DNA from: Calonectria ilicicola
Taxonomy: Eukaryota; Ascomycota; Sordariomycetes; Hypocreales; Nectriaceae
NCBI GenBank assembly: GCA_020809705.1
Contig: CP085829.1
Coordinates: forward strand, 4,650,001-4,714,000
Direction of reading: 5' to 3'
DNA: 64,000 nt
The position numbers were made by a program, and so were the translations under genes. Under the pieces are notes generated by a model. That model did not search any database and was not told the origin of the DNA. It was given only the letters and a program-made list of their open reading frames with translations. Positions within the stretch are counted from its first letter, which is position 1. The number at the start of each line of letters is the position of its first letter. This document shows, piece by piece, positions 55,319-64,000 of the stretch.

Positions 55319-57283
55319 TTAGATCAATGTAATGGCCCTCGTCAAGCCGCCATTCCTGTCGCGGCGAGCCACCTCTCCATTCATCAGACCGTGAGCGTAG
55401 CAATCTCCGATAAGCTCATAATCGGAGCACGCCGACTCGGTTTGTGGTCTGAGGATAAAGGGAACCTTGGCGTCTGGGAAGAACACGAGGGCGTCGCCAG
55501 CTTGCATATCCGAGGGACCCATTCCAATGTAGCCGCTCTTGGTGGTGAACAACTTGCGGTGAGTGTTGCCAGCGTGCAGGATGGCATCCCGGAAGTCGTC
55601 GCCCTGCTTTCGCTGGTTGACGGCCATGCGTCGGCGAAGCGGGCTAAACACGTTCTGCTGGCCCTCGGCAGCGTGGGAGAGCGTTGCATCAAAGCTCAGG
55701 TCCGCTCTCCAGGCCTTGAGGACAACGGGGTCAACCTCCGGGGGACGAGGCAGACGAGAAGGGTCGTGCTTGACGATTCCCTCAATGGCCTCCTCTCTAG
55801 CCCAACTCCTCGAGGGACGCACGTAGACTTCGAAAGATCTAGCAAGTGCTTCCGAGGCCGGGTTCTTTTCAGAGCAGTCCTTTGTGTGCTCAGCGTCACA
55901 GATGAGGGTTCGCCAGATTGCTTCGAGGCAGCTCTTGCTTCCCTGGTAGGTGCGCGTGGTGGTGCTCAAACGCTGATACTCGTTACGAGCCCATCCGTAT
56001 CGAGCCATTCTTCCGGACAGCAGCGTACGCTGCATTGTATCTGTCACATGCACAACCTTGTCGTATACTCTGCCGGAGACGCGCAGGGAGCCATCGGGCA
56101 GCAATGTAGGAGCTACCGACTTTCTCAGACATCCTGCAGCGTTGTATTCTCGGCACTGCAGAACCGGGACCTGCTCCATCGGGGTGCTCCAGTCTGGAAC
56201 CCACGAGGGGATGTCCTCGGTTCGCTTGCTTCCTGCGTAACTAAGCACTTCCATTCCACAAGCGCTAAGCAGCTTGTTTGCAGTTTCGATAAAGACCTCG
56301 GCCTTGGTGCTGTTGTAGTTGGGGGTGATCTGGACATCCTTGCTGAGGGATGAGAGGGCAAACACTCGGTCCCTTGGGTCGCTGCAGTCCAGGTTGCGGG
56401 AAGAGATCAAGAGGTCCAGCAGCGACATGCCCCACGACAGGTACTCGCCACGCATTCGAGCCATGTAGCACAGGGCCTCGACCTGACGGTCCGTGTGAGG
56501 GAGCACGGCGCAGTACTGGTTGAACTCGCCATACTGCATGGGGTCGACAATTTTGGTGAAGACATGCCAGGGAATCTTGGCCTTGCCGCACATCATGATC
56601 ATGTTTTCGTTGAGGAGGGATTCCTGGATGATCCAAATTCGAGAGTACCATTTTCTGTGCAGAAAGTCTCGGAGGGAGACTATTGAGGGGTCGAGTGTCT
56701 GTCTGATATCAGAGGCCTGGGTAGCAGCGACACCCATTGTCTCCTGGCGTCCTTCGGATCGTGAAATTAGGTTGTTGGCGAGCGAGATGCCGAGCTCGAC
56801 GTTTGCTGTGTCCTCTCCAATGTAGGTAATTACTCGGTTGGCTGATCCGTAGATTTCTGGCATCAGCTTGACCTGGCTGCCTCGCTCGTCCAGGTCAAGC
56901 TGGTTGACGCACACGGCATCTACCCACACATCGCGGGCTCCATCCTCTACATTGGAATGCCGGATGGCCCGCAGAGCATTGTAGAGTGATTCGGTGATTT
57001 TCACGGCATGTCCTCCTAGCAAAACGATGGAGTGAGTGGTTTCAGGGCTGCCCCAGCAGTAGGAAACGGCTTCATAGGATGGTGCTGAGTCAGTAGTCGT
57101 CTCAATGAGCTCGCCAACCAGGACGTCGGTTTCTCCCCCATAGAGACGCAGGATCCGGATTGACTTGGGCTGTTCGAGGGGAGTGTATTCGTAGGGCGTT
57201 CTTTGTCCAATGACGTAGTTGGTGCCCTTGTTCTTAAGGGACGACAGTGCAGGTGGCAGCAGCATTGTGGAATTGAATGCCAA
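55319..57283 (-). CDS. HET-domain (heterokaryon incompatibility) protein
   Basis: Single exon, 654 residues. The HET domain (about residues 68-225) shows YEAVSYCWGSP (70-80), VWVDAVCVNQLDLDERGSQV (119-138) and IYGSANRVITYIGE (144-157), the three canonical blocks. The later region RKWYSRIWIIQE and DPRDRVFALSSLS is usual in these proteins. The C-terminal block runs GYIGMGPSDMQAGDALVFFP, VPFILRP, then YELIGDCYAHGLMNGE, also typical. HET domains, distantly TIR-like, act as cell-death effectors in fungal allorecognition, but most family members are uncharacterised, so incompatibility function is inference. No second recognition gene adjoins it; the NLR gene is 45 kb away and shares no visible motif. 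Confidence 0.94.
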   Translation of the reverse strand: MAFNSTMLLPPALSSLKNKGTNYVIGQRTPYEYTPLEQPKSIRILRLYGGETDVLVGELIETTTDSAPSYEAVSYCWGSPETTHSIVLLGGHAVKITESLYNALRAIRHSNVEDGARDVWVDAVCVNQLDLDERGSQVKLMPEIYGSANRVITYIGEDTANVELGISLANNLISRSEGRQETMGVAATQASDIRQTLDPSIVSLRDFLHRKWYSRIWIIQESLLNENMIMMCGKAKIPWHVFTKIVDPMQYGEFNQYCAVLPHTDRQVEALCYMARMRGEYLSWGMSLLDLLISSRNLDCSDPRDRVFALSSLSKDVQITPNYNSTKAEVFIETANKLLSACGMEVLSYAGSKRTEDIPSWVPDWSTPMEQVPVLQCREYNAAGCLRKSVAPTLLPDGSLRVSGRVYDKVVHVTDTMQRTLLSGRMARYGWARNEYQRLSTTTRTYQGSKSCLEAIWRTLICDAEHTKDCSEKNPASEALARSFEVYVRPSRSWAREEAIEGIVKHDPSRLPRPPEVDPVVLKAWRADLSFDATLSHAAEGQQNVFSPLRRRMAVNQRKQGDDFRDAILHAGNTHRKLFTTKSGYIGMGPSDMQAGDALVFFPDAKVPFILRPQTESACSDYELIGDCYAHGLMNGEVARRDRNGGLTRAITLI

Positions 57284-60142
57284 GCGTGGTGCTGACCGAA
57301 GCCAGGAGAGCCACTGCAGAACGGGTGTGAGAGGTGGGTGAGAGGTGGTCGTGAAGAGGAAGAAGAAGGGAGTCTAGACAAGATGGGCCATGGCATCTTC
57401 ATATACAAATGCGCCATCATCTTGGGCTCGGTCGACACTCAGGCCCGCCCCCCTCACAGTGAATTTGGGTCTACATGGCGTCGTTAGGGCTGTCTCAGAA
57501 TCATTGGACACCATCCGTCGAGCGTGCATGCTTTGTCACGCTGCGTCGGTTGGAGGCTCACTGCCGACATTGGAGCGATCCGACGAGTCAACTCGGTGAA
57601 GCAGACAACCGTTGGCTACATGGTGTTTACGGCGCCACTTTGGGCCAAGCGGCCCCAGAGACCACCCCGGGGAGAGCGCTCATTGCTTAGCATCTCTCAT
57701 CGAGAAAGATGCTGCGATCTAGAGCCCACAGATCCCGTTAGGGCATGAGGCCGTCTGCTGCAGTCGTCCCCGTCAGGAAGCCAATCTATTGGTTGTCGGA
57801 CATGTTGGGTATCGACGACAAAGCGACCCGCGCAACAACAACACGGCGGGCACACGGCAAAAGCGCATCAAAATATTGTTGGTTCGTAGGCAAAAAAAAT
57901 CCTATAATTAAATTCAAAGTGTCTACAAATCCTGATTCTAATTCCAGCTTGGTGTTATTTTGGAATGGTTTCGATGCCGCTCGCCACCACCTTGTTGCTA
58001 GCTCACTGAGGCCCTCCCCCTCCCGTTGGGCATTGGCGGATGGATGGGGACATGCACGCCCAGCCGGGGGAAACGCACCGCCAACCAGCAGCGGCGCGAG
58101 ACGTGTTAAAGCATGCCTGGCGACGGCGGACCAGACTCGAACGAGAGATATCGGTACGGCAGGTTTACGTGGCGCAACTCGGACCATTGCGGCTGCACGA
58201 GACGGCTTGTGGAAGGGCTTGGTTGGCGCGGGCTTTGAAAATCGGCAGAAGATATAGGCATCATGCAGCACGCGTCGCGACGTGCACAAGTCCATCATTG
58301 ACATGTATAGCCCAAAAAAGCAATGATAATTGTGGGTATCCAGACGTAATCACGCTTCATCCATTCATTCATTATCTGGGAACAGAGTCCCCTCAGGGCA
58401 TTTTCGTGTCGGGGCGGGCCATTGAGTGAATGGGCTGGTCAAGACGCAATGGCCATGTTACCGCCAAGGACAATGGGTCGTTTGTTGGGAGATTAAGCTC
58501 GCGACAGGATCACCTTTCTTGTGGTAAGCGACTGGGAATGGAGAGAAGGGCGCGTTTCCTTGGAACTGCTGGGGGATCATGTTCTTCGGGCGGCTGCCCG
58601 CATGAAATTTCACAAAAGCTGCTGACTTTTTTGTTTATTCCTGCAACGTAACGAGAATTGCCGCCCACAGGGATCTGGCACATGGACAGCATGCCGTGTT
58701 CTTTTCTTCTCGAACTGGGCTCCTGGTTGTAAAACAATGGGGTAATCCGAAAACCCCCAGCTGAAGACGACGTGAATTGGATCGGGTCTCCTCTCGCAAT
58801 GGCGGTATTGCAATTGCTCTCTCTCTCTGCCGCGCCCACGATGTCAGCCATCTTCCTCTACACCACCTCCACACCAAAACGAAACACCAATTCCCGGTCG
58901 AAGCAACGTAGCATTCTATATCCACAAGAATAAACGAGAATTCAGACAGTGGGAGTTGACGGACCTGTCATTTTCGCCTCTGCCTCATCAGATAATCCTT
59001 TGCTGACCTTGTTTAGAAATCTCTCGCCGGGTTGTCTGTTTGGTCGTCCCTGCTAACCGCGCACAGGTTCAAACGTCTCCCCGTCCTTAATCCCTTTAAC
59101 CTATCTACTACGCACTCGGAAAGCTCCATCTCCTCCTCATTCATATATCCACCCGCAACGAGCCTCGTCGTGCAGGGACCATCATCTCCGGGGTGCTGTG
59201 GGGAGATGGTCCACCAACACTGGCACCGTGCAAACCCCCCAAAATCGGTGGATACATGTTGGTGGTTCGTTTTCGCAGTGGTGAGACTTCCCCCTTTGAA
59301 TATGCCTCAGTCGCTTCGAATCAAATGGGGGAGAAAAGCGCGGTAAAAAAAAAAATTTGAAGGTGGACAAGGACGGTCGCCTGAGCTCACCACGCCACCG
59401 CCAATCCGCAGCGTACCCCTCGCGTAGGTCATGTCTCACCCACACAAACCAATATCGCAGAGAGCGCCATTGAGGCATCCAATATCAACAAGTAACCTTC
59501 TCCAGGCTCGGCGCTGCAGCTTTATCTCTAGGAGCTGGCATGACTGCATGCCCAGAAATGATAAAAGACAGCTTGACCCCATCCGTGCTCGGAAACCCCG
59601 TTGTGTTTACGAGATTCTTGGTGATTTGTGACCCAAGACTTGCTATTTGCGAGTCTGACCTCTTGGCACCCAGCCATGGTTGGAAAATCCTTCCACATAC
59701 AATGTAGCTCTCCACAACGCCAAGCGTGGACGACCGAGTCCGCCCGGCGGAGCGCTGTCCGTTGCATCGAGCGGAAGCCTCCCATGGCAATGGTTCCTCC
59801 ACCTCGCTTTGTTCCCTTGGCGCTTGGCAGACGTTCTCGTTACGTTTTGCTTCCACCCGGCTGGCATTCATCAAACTCCCCGTCAAACCTCCTGCCCCCT
59901 TCTGAGAGGTGATCCACGCCAAGTGAATCACCCACCGGTCATGACGGTCAGACGCTGCGTGTCGTGATGTCTTGGACAGAATGCCAACGGCTTGGCGACA
60001 TGGGGGGGGGAGTTGGGTATTTAAACAGTAATTGACTCCTTGGAATCTGAGGCCATTTACCCAGTGATCTTTTCGTCTTTTACCCCCTTTTCTTGACGTT
60101 TCTAAGTACTATACTTGCTGTCTCTTGTCTATATCGGTGTCT
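57284..60142. other. Intergenic, divergent promoters of HET and DAACS genes
   Basis: 2.9 kb with no supportable gene. The HET promoter is at the left. The transporter promoter at the right has a TATTTAAAC element and a pyrimidine-rich stretch just before the start. Short AT patches occur near 57890 and 58310. Confidence 0.5.
60018..60026 (+). promoter_or_regulatory. TATA-like element of the DAACS gene
   Basis: TATTTAAAC lies 117 nt before the start codon after a G10 run, a plausible core promoter position. Confidence 0.4.
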
Positions 60143-61788
60143 ATGGACCCAAAGGAAAACAAGATTGAGCCTGTGGAAGCACATGTGCAACCACAGATAC
60201 AGCATCAGCCCCCTGACCGGCCGGTGCAGACCGTCACACCTCAAGATATCGATGCAATCTCTACGGAGGAGCATCAGGTAAAGAGGCCATGGTGGTACTC
60301 CATCAAGGAGCCCGGGTCGGCTCTGCAAATCATCTCGGCTGCCATCGTTGCCATTGGAATAGGACTGGCAGTCTCTACCAATGTCGATGAAGTGCCAGAG
60401 TCAGCTCGCACTATTCTTTCCATCCCAGGACAGTTGTGGCTACGGTCCCTCAAGGCTGTCGGTAAGTCCTCACATACGTAAATATACATATAATGACGTT
60501 TCTAATCAAACTCAGTGCTTCCCCTGATTGTTTGTTCGATGCTCTTGGCTGTGCAACGGTTGAGAGAAATGTCCAATGGAGGAAGCCTGCTCGCCAAGTG
60601 GACCGTAGGATATTACATCATTACTACTCTTATTTCTGTCACCCTTAGTTGTATCATGATGGGTGTCCTATGGGCCAAGCTCTACCGCCCCGTCAGTCAA
60701 GACCAGCTTGAGATTGACACCTCGGACGACTCTCTTCCGGACACGTCCGACCGAGAAATTCACACTGTAATCTTGGAGATGTTTGAGTCGTTTATTCCAT
60801 CAAATGTCGTCTATTCTCTAGGAAATGACGAACTTCTCTCTGGTACGTTTACCTTGATACCATGTATAACAGCCTCAGGACTAACTCCATTCAGTCATCA
60901 TCGTCGCCATTATAGTTGGCTATCTCATTGAGAGCCCTCAGTCTCCTATCGTTCGGGTTACTGAAGAGATTGAGAGAATGATTACAAAGATTGTCACGTT
61001 TCTCATCAAGATTGCTCCCATTGGTGTATTCTTTTTGATTCTGTCCAACATCATGAAGCTAGACATTGGCCAAATCGGCATCAATCTGGGCATGTTGATT
61101 GGCGCAACGCTTTCAACCATGGTCATTCACATCATTGTTATTGTGCCTGTCATCTTCTACAGCTTCACCAGGATGAACCCCTATGCCTACTGGATCAAGA
61201 TTTCGCCCGCTTGGGTAACCGCGTGGGGTTCTGCTTCGTCTGCAGCCACTCTCTCGGTAACAATCCGATGCGCCAAGGCGCGGGGCATACCCTCGACCAT
61301 TTACAAGTTCACTTGCCCACTCGGTTGCTTGATTAACATGGACGGGTAAGCAAATTACATTCTGCATACATGGTGCTCCCAGGCTAACGGATAACAGAAC
61401 TGCCATTTACCTTCCCGCCGCTGTTGTGTTCCTTGCAGCCACACAAAATATCCAACTCACCCCAATCAATTATGTCATTGTGGCACTATTGTCCACACTA
61501 GCATCGATCGGTGTTAGTCCAATCCCGTCGGCATCTCTCGTGCTCATGTTGATGATTGCACGATCTGTCAACGTCGAGGTCACGGGAATGTACGCCGTCA
61601 TTGTTGCAATTGATTGGATGCTTGACAGGTTCCGCACAGCCGTCAATGTGTCTGGAGATTTGTTTGCCTCAATGATCATTTACAAGATGACCGGGATTGA
61701 AGATCCTCCGGAGGTGCAGGAACATGATGCTAAGCAGCAGGATGAGGAACTGAGCAACAGTCGAGGCGATGTTTCGGACAAGGTGTGA
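60143..61788 (+). CDS. DAACS-family (SDF/EAAT-like) dicarboxylate/amino-acid:cation symporter
   Basis: Four exons (60143-60461, 60516-60842, 60895-61345, 61398-61788) encode 495 residues, with all introns 52-54 nt. The protein is multi-span, with a Gln/Pro-rich cytosolic N-terminus. Transport-core motifs are intact. HP1 has GSASSAATLSVT. TM7 has NMDGTAIYLPAAVVFLA (NMDGT at 363-367, the sodium/substrate site). HP2 has ASIGVSPIPSASLVLML. TM8 has DWMLDRFRTAVNVSGD. In TM8, D442, R445, T446, N449 and D453 match the substrate-binding residues of GltPh and EAATs. The Arg is the acidic-side-chain ligand, replaced in neutral carriers, so aspartate/glutamate or a C4-dicarboxylate is the likely substrate. 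An in-frame open stretch upstream has no ATG. DAACS members are uncommon in fungi. The gene sits beside the HET gene in a less conserved-looking part of the window. Confidence 0.93.
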
Positions 61789-62886
61789 GAAAATGAGCCG
61801 AACGTCAACAGTGAGGCATTCGCACGCTGCTCATGAAGTTCTATGACGATTTCCTGGGGGTCACAAAACCCTAGAAACAATTTATATAATGAATAAAATA
61901 TTCCAAATTAATAAAATTCCGATCCTAAGAGAAACTAGTTGGGCCATGCGATGCGTGAAATGGATGATGATGTGTGTCATGTAAGTCTCAATCATGCTAA
62001 GCGACCCATTTTTGCATTCATCCCACTATAACCATGCGCGCTGCCAAATGATTTTTCAATTAATGACAAAGTTCGACGGATCAGAGAATTGAAGTCGGCG
62101 TAATCAGCAAAGGGTGGCTAATAGCTTGTATAATACACCCGTTGAAAGATGGTGCCCGCCCCTATGGCTTCTTCAGATGAATATCACAAAACAAGTACGC
62201 AAATATCAACTTAATAATAAAAATAAATAAATAAATAAATTAAATAAGAAAGCTTATGCCTTAGTTATTTATGTTTATTTATTTAATAAATTGAATCATT
62301 AATTAGTATTCAATCTGGCCTTTGTTTCAAAGAGTGCCTGCTCTTGCGAGAAGGAAACAGTAGATATCGCCGTGAGGCTAAGAACAGTGAGATGCAGACA
62401 ATGAGGCTCATACCCAGCCTTTGACAGTGACCAAGAGTACCCCAAAGGGTTCCAAATTTTCATTTTTCTTGACGCCTGATGTGAAGAGAGATTTCGGACA
62501 CCCAGCAACTAAGCTTTCGAGACTTAGCGATAGATGATCTGCGACTGTCCGTAGAGCTGGCAGTAGAAGATCGTCGAGACAAAGCTCCGCGTCTGGATCT
62601 CGGTTAGAATCTCCAGCATGTGATAAGAATTTCTTGCCTGACCTGATATCAACGGAAAGGTTCAGTACCATCTCCATTGTTTTCTGGACTTGAGCAGAAA
62701 GTTTATGACTTTTCGTCAGTAACGGTACAACGAAAAGATAAATATGGCATTGCTGTTTCCATGTTATTAAGAAGAGCGATCTCGCCCAGCGATACCGCAC
62801 ATGGATGTAAAACTGCAAGGATTGCAATCCAAGTCAAAAAGAGTATTGGTAAATAGCAAAAAAAGATGCTTAGATAGCCGTAACGT
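61789..62886. other. AT-rich intergenic, DAACS 3' flank to tRNA-Glu
   Basis: Strongly AT-rich from 61870 to 62310, with TAAATAAATAAATAAAT at about 62218-62245. A minus-strand frame at 62408-62827 encodes a helix-like 139-residue stretch with no known features and was not accepted as a gene. Confidence 0.5.
62858..62864 (-). terminator. Pol III terminator of tRNA-Glu
   Basis: T7 on the minus strand, 22 nt after the discriminator base. Confidence 0.7.
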
Positions 62887-62986
62887 CTCCGGTACAGGGA
62901 ATCGAACCCTGGGCTCCGCGGGTTATGATCGTAGTGATCTCTCAAGTTATGAGAGCGCGAAATGTTAGCCACTACACCATACCGGA
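62887..62986 (-). tRNA. tRNA-Glu(CTC) with 29-nt intron
   Basis: 100 nt including the intron. The acceptor TCCGGTA pairs with TACCGGA plus discriminator G. The A-box region is TGGTGTAGTGG. The anticodon stem TCGCG pairs with CGCGG; the loop reads C-T-CTC-A, and an intron of about 29 nt follows position 37. The T arm is CAGGG-TTCGATT-CCCTG, with B box GTTCGATTC. Inside the intron, GAGAG can pair with CTCTC of the anticodon loop, the pairing needed by the tRNA splicing endonuclease. The anticodon CTC decodes GAG. Confidence 0.93.
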
Positions 62987-64000
62987 TGTGATTGTTGATG
63001 ACGGGGCGGTGGGAATGGATTCAAGAGTTGTGATGAGTAAGCGGGGAAATCTCGGACAAGCGGATTGAATGTGGATTTGTCATCAGTACATGCTGGCAAA
63101 TGCCAGCTCATAACAACCTTTATTACTGCCTAAATCGCCCATGCATGACATAGGCAAAATTATGTGCATCCTCAATCCTGACTCGAGCAATCGCGCTTCC
63201 ACAGGTAACGGTTCCACGAGATTTCGGGTGGTCCGAGGTTGGTTGATTAACGGGCGGAAGACCGATAAGATCAAAGCCCCACACCCCGCCACCCCGCCTC
63301 GGGAAATCGGCGTGTGGATGGAAAATTTTCGGAAACCTTTAAGATGCAGATATACGAATAATAGTGCGACGGCCTTGCTGTGTTGCACAATTTCTAGTTG
63401 AGATGCACTTAGATGGTAGAAATGGTTCCAGGAGCACATTGGAACGAAAGAGAGTCAATGATACAGGTGTCAGAGATGATGAGTTGAAATGCAGCCAGTA
63501 TTACCGTCAGTCCCATGTGGGCATTTGCCGGTTGGAGAAGCGGCAGTAGTGGATCTATGACTTCAAGGCTAATCTGGCTGAGTGAGAAATTTTGACTAGG
63601 TTTTTTATGTCTTTTTTTATGTATTTGCGCTCCATGGTTCACTCGGGTTTAACCATATTCAAAGTTTGAAAAGTAGCATCATTGTCTTGTACGCGGATAC
63701 CGACACAAACAAGCATATTACCCGGCTCCGGACACCAACCACTATCCGTGTCGTTGAGCCGGGTGGTTGGCAAATTGCCTAGGAGGGCAATTCCTGTATT
63801 AACAATCCTTAGACTCTTGTGTCGTGATTGGTTCGCAGGGCATTCCTTGGACCTGGAGAGCGGCAACCGGAGGGCAAGACCGCCGACGGCCCGGCAGTCG
63901 GAGCGCCCAGAAGCGCGCAACAAAGACGCCATCAGAGGTGCTGAAGAGGCGCTGGAGAGGCGCTGGAGGGGCGCTGAGAATAGCGCTGTGCAGGTGTCAA
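62987..64000. other. Intergenic to right edge
   Basis: No supportable gene. A minus-strand frame at 63639-63932 starts MASLLRASGRS but has no recognisable continuation. The last 70 bases carry short repeats of GAGGCGCTGGA (about 63946-63985). Confidence 0.45.

Noticed and set aside
55232..56353. 373-codon plus-strand frame
   Set aside because: Antisense to the HET-domain gene, whose motifs are unambiguous on the minus strand.
62408..62827. 139-codon minus-strand frame with helix-like content
   Set aside because: No known motif and no continuation could be joined; possibly a gene relic, but not supportable.
63639..63932. 97-codon minus-strand frame starting MASLLRASGRS
   Set aside because: The start resembles a targeting peptide but the rest has no recognisable fold or exon partner in the window.

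Overview
This window is nuclear DNA from a filamentous ascomycete. It most likely comes from a Sordariomycete of the order Hypocreales, although the species cannot be fixed from sequence alone. Several things point this way: short 50-135 nt GT-AG introns with CTRAY-like branch points, fungus-only families (HET domain, NACHT-WD40 STAND protein, Cdc15/Imp2-type F-BAR protein, PHO85-type cyclin), a PSTAIRE CDK1 with the insert typical of filamentous fungi, two nuclear tRNA genes, and pyrimidine-rich leaders. No transposon, rRNA, CRISPR or organellar sequence was seen.

Layout. 0-0.5 kb: 5' part of a seipin gene (minus strand, running off the left edge). 1.3-5.4 kb: F-BAR/SH3 cytokinesis scaffold (minus). 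6.9-11.0 kb: intronless STAND/NLR gene with a NACHT domain, about 14 WD repeats and a possible amyloid signalling motif. 12.2-19.0 kb: NOT1, the CCR4-NOT scaffold. 19.4-20.3 kb: PhzF-like protein (minus). 20.3-25.2 kb: gene-poor. 25.2-26.5 kb: GDS1-like winged-helix protein. 26.9-28.2 kb: OMS1-like mitochondrial methyltransferase (minus). 28.6-30.1 kb: IMPACT/UPF0029 protein. 31.0-32.0 kb: zinc-finger/RING protein (minus). 33.8 kb: tRNA-Ser(AGA). 34.9-36.1 kb: CDK1. 36.1-46.7 kb: a 10.6-kb stretch with no recognisable gene. 46.7-47.9 kb: PCL/PHO80-type cyclin. 50.6-53.9 kb: P1B-type copper ATPase (minus). 55.3-57.3 kb: HET-domain protein (minus). 60.1-61.8 kb: DAACS glutamate/aspartate-type transporter. 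62.9 kb: tRNA-Glu(CTC) with an intron (minus).

Most genes are housekeeping genes of cell cycle, cytokinesis, mRNA turnover, lipid droplets and copper handling, each under its own promoter. The accessory part is the NLR gene, which looks AT-richer than its neighbours, and the HET gene with the transporter beside it. These belong to fungal self/non-self recognition and to nutrient uptake. The best candidate for something unusual is the NLR N-terminus: two spaced 13-residue segments share a hydrophobic pattern like HET-s-related amyloid motifs, with no matching effector gene beside it. The second open question is the long gene-free stretches upstream of the cyclin and of the GDS1-like gene.

Exon structures were joined by hand from splice signals and reading frame. 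All family calls come from recognised motifs; no database search was run.
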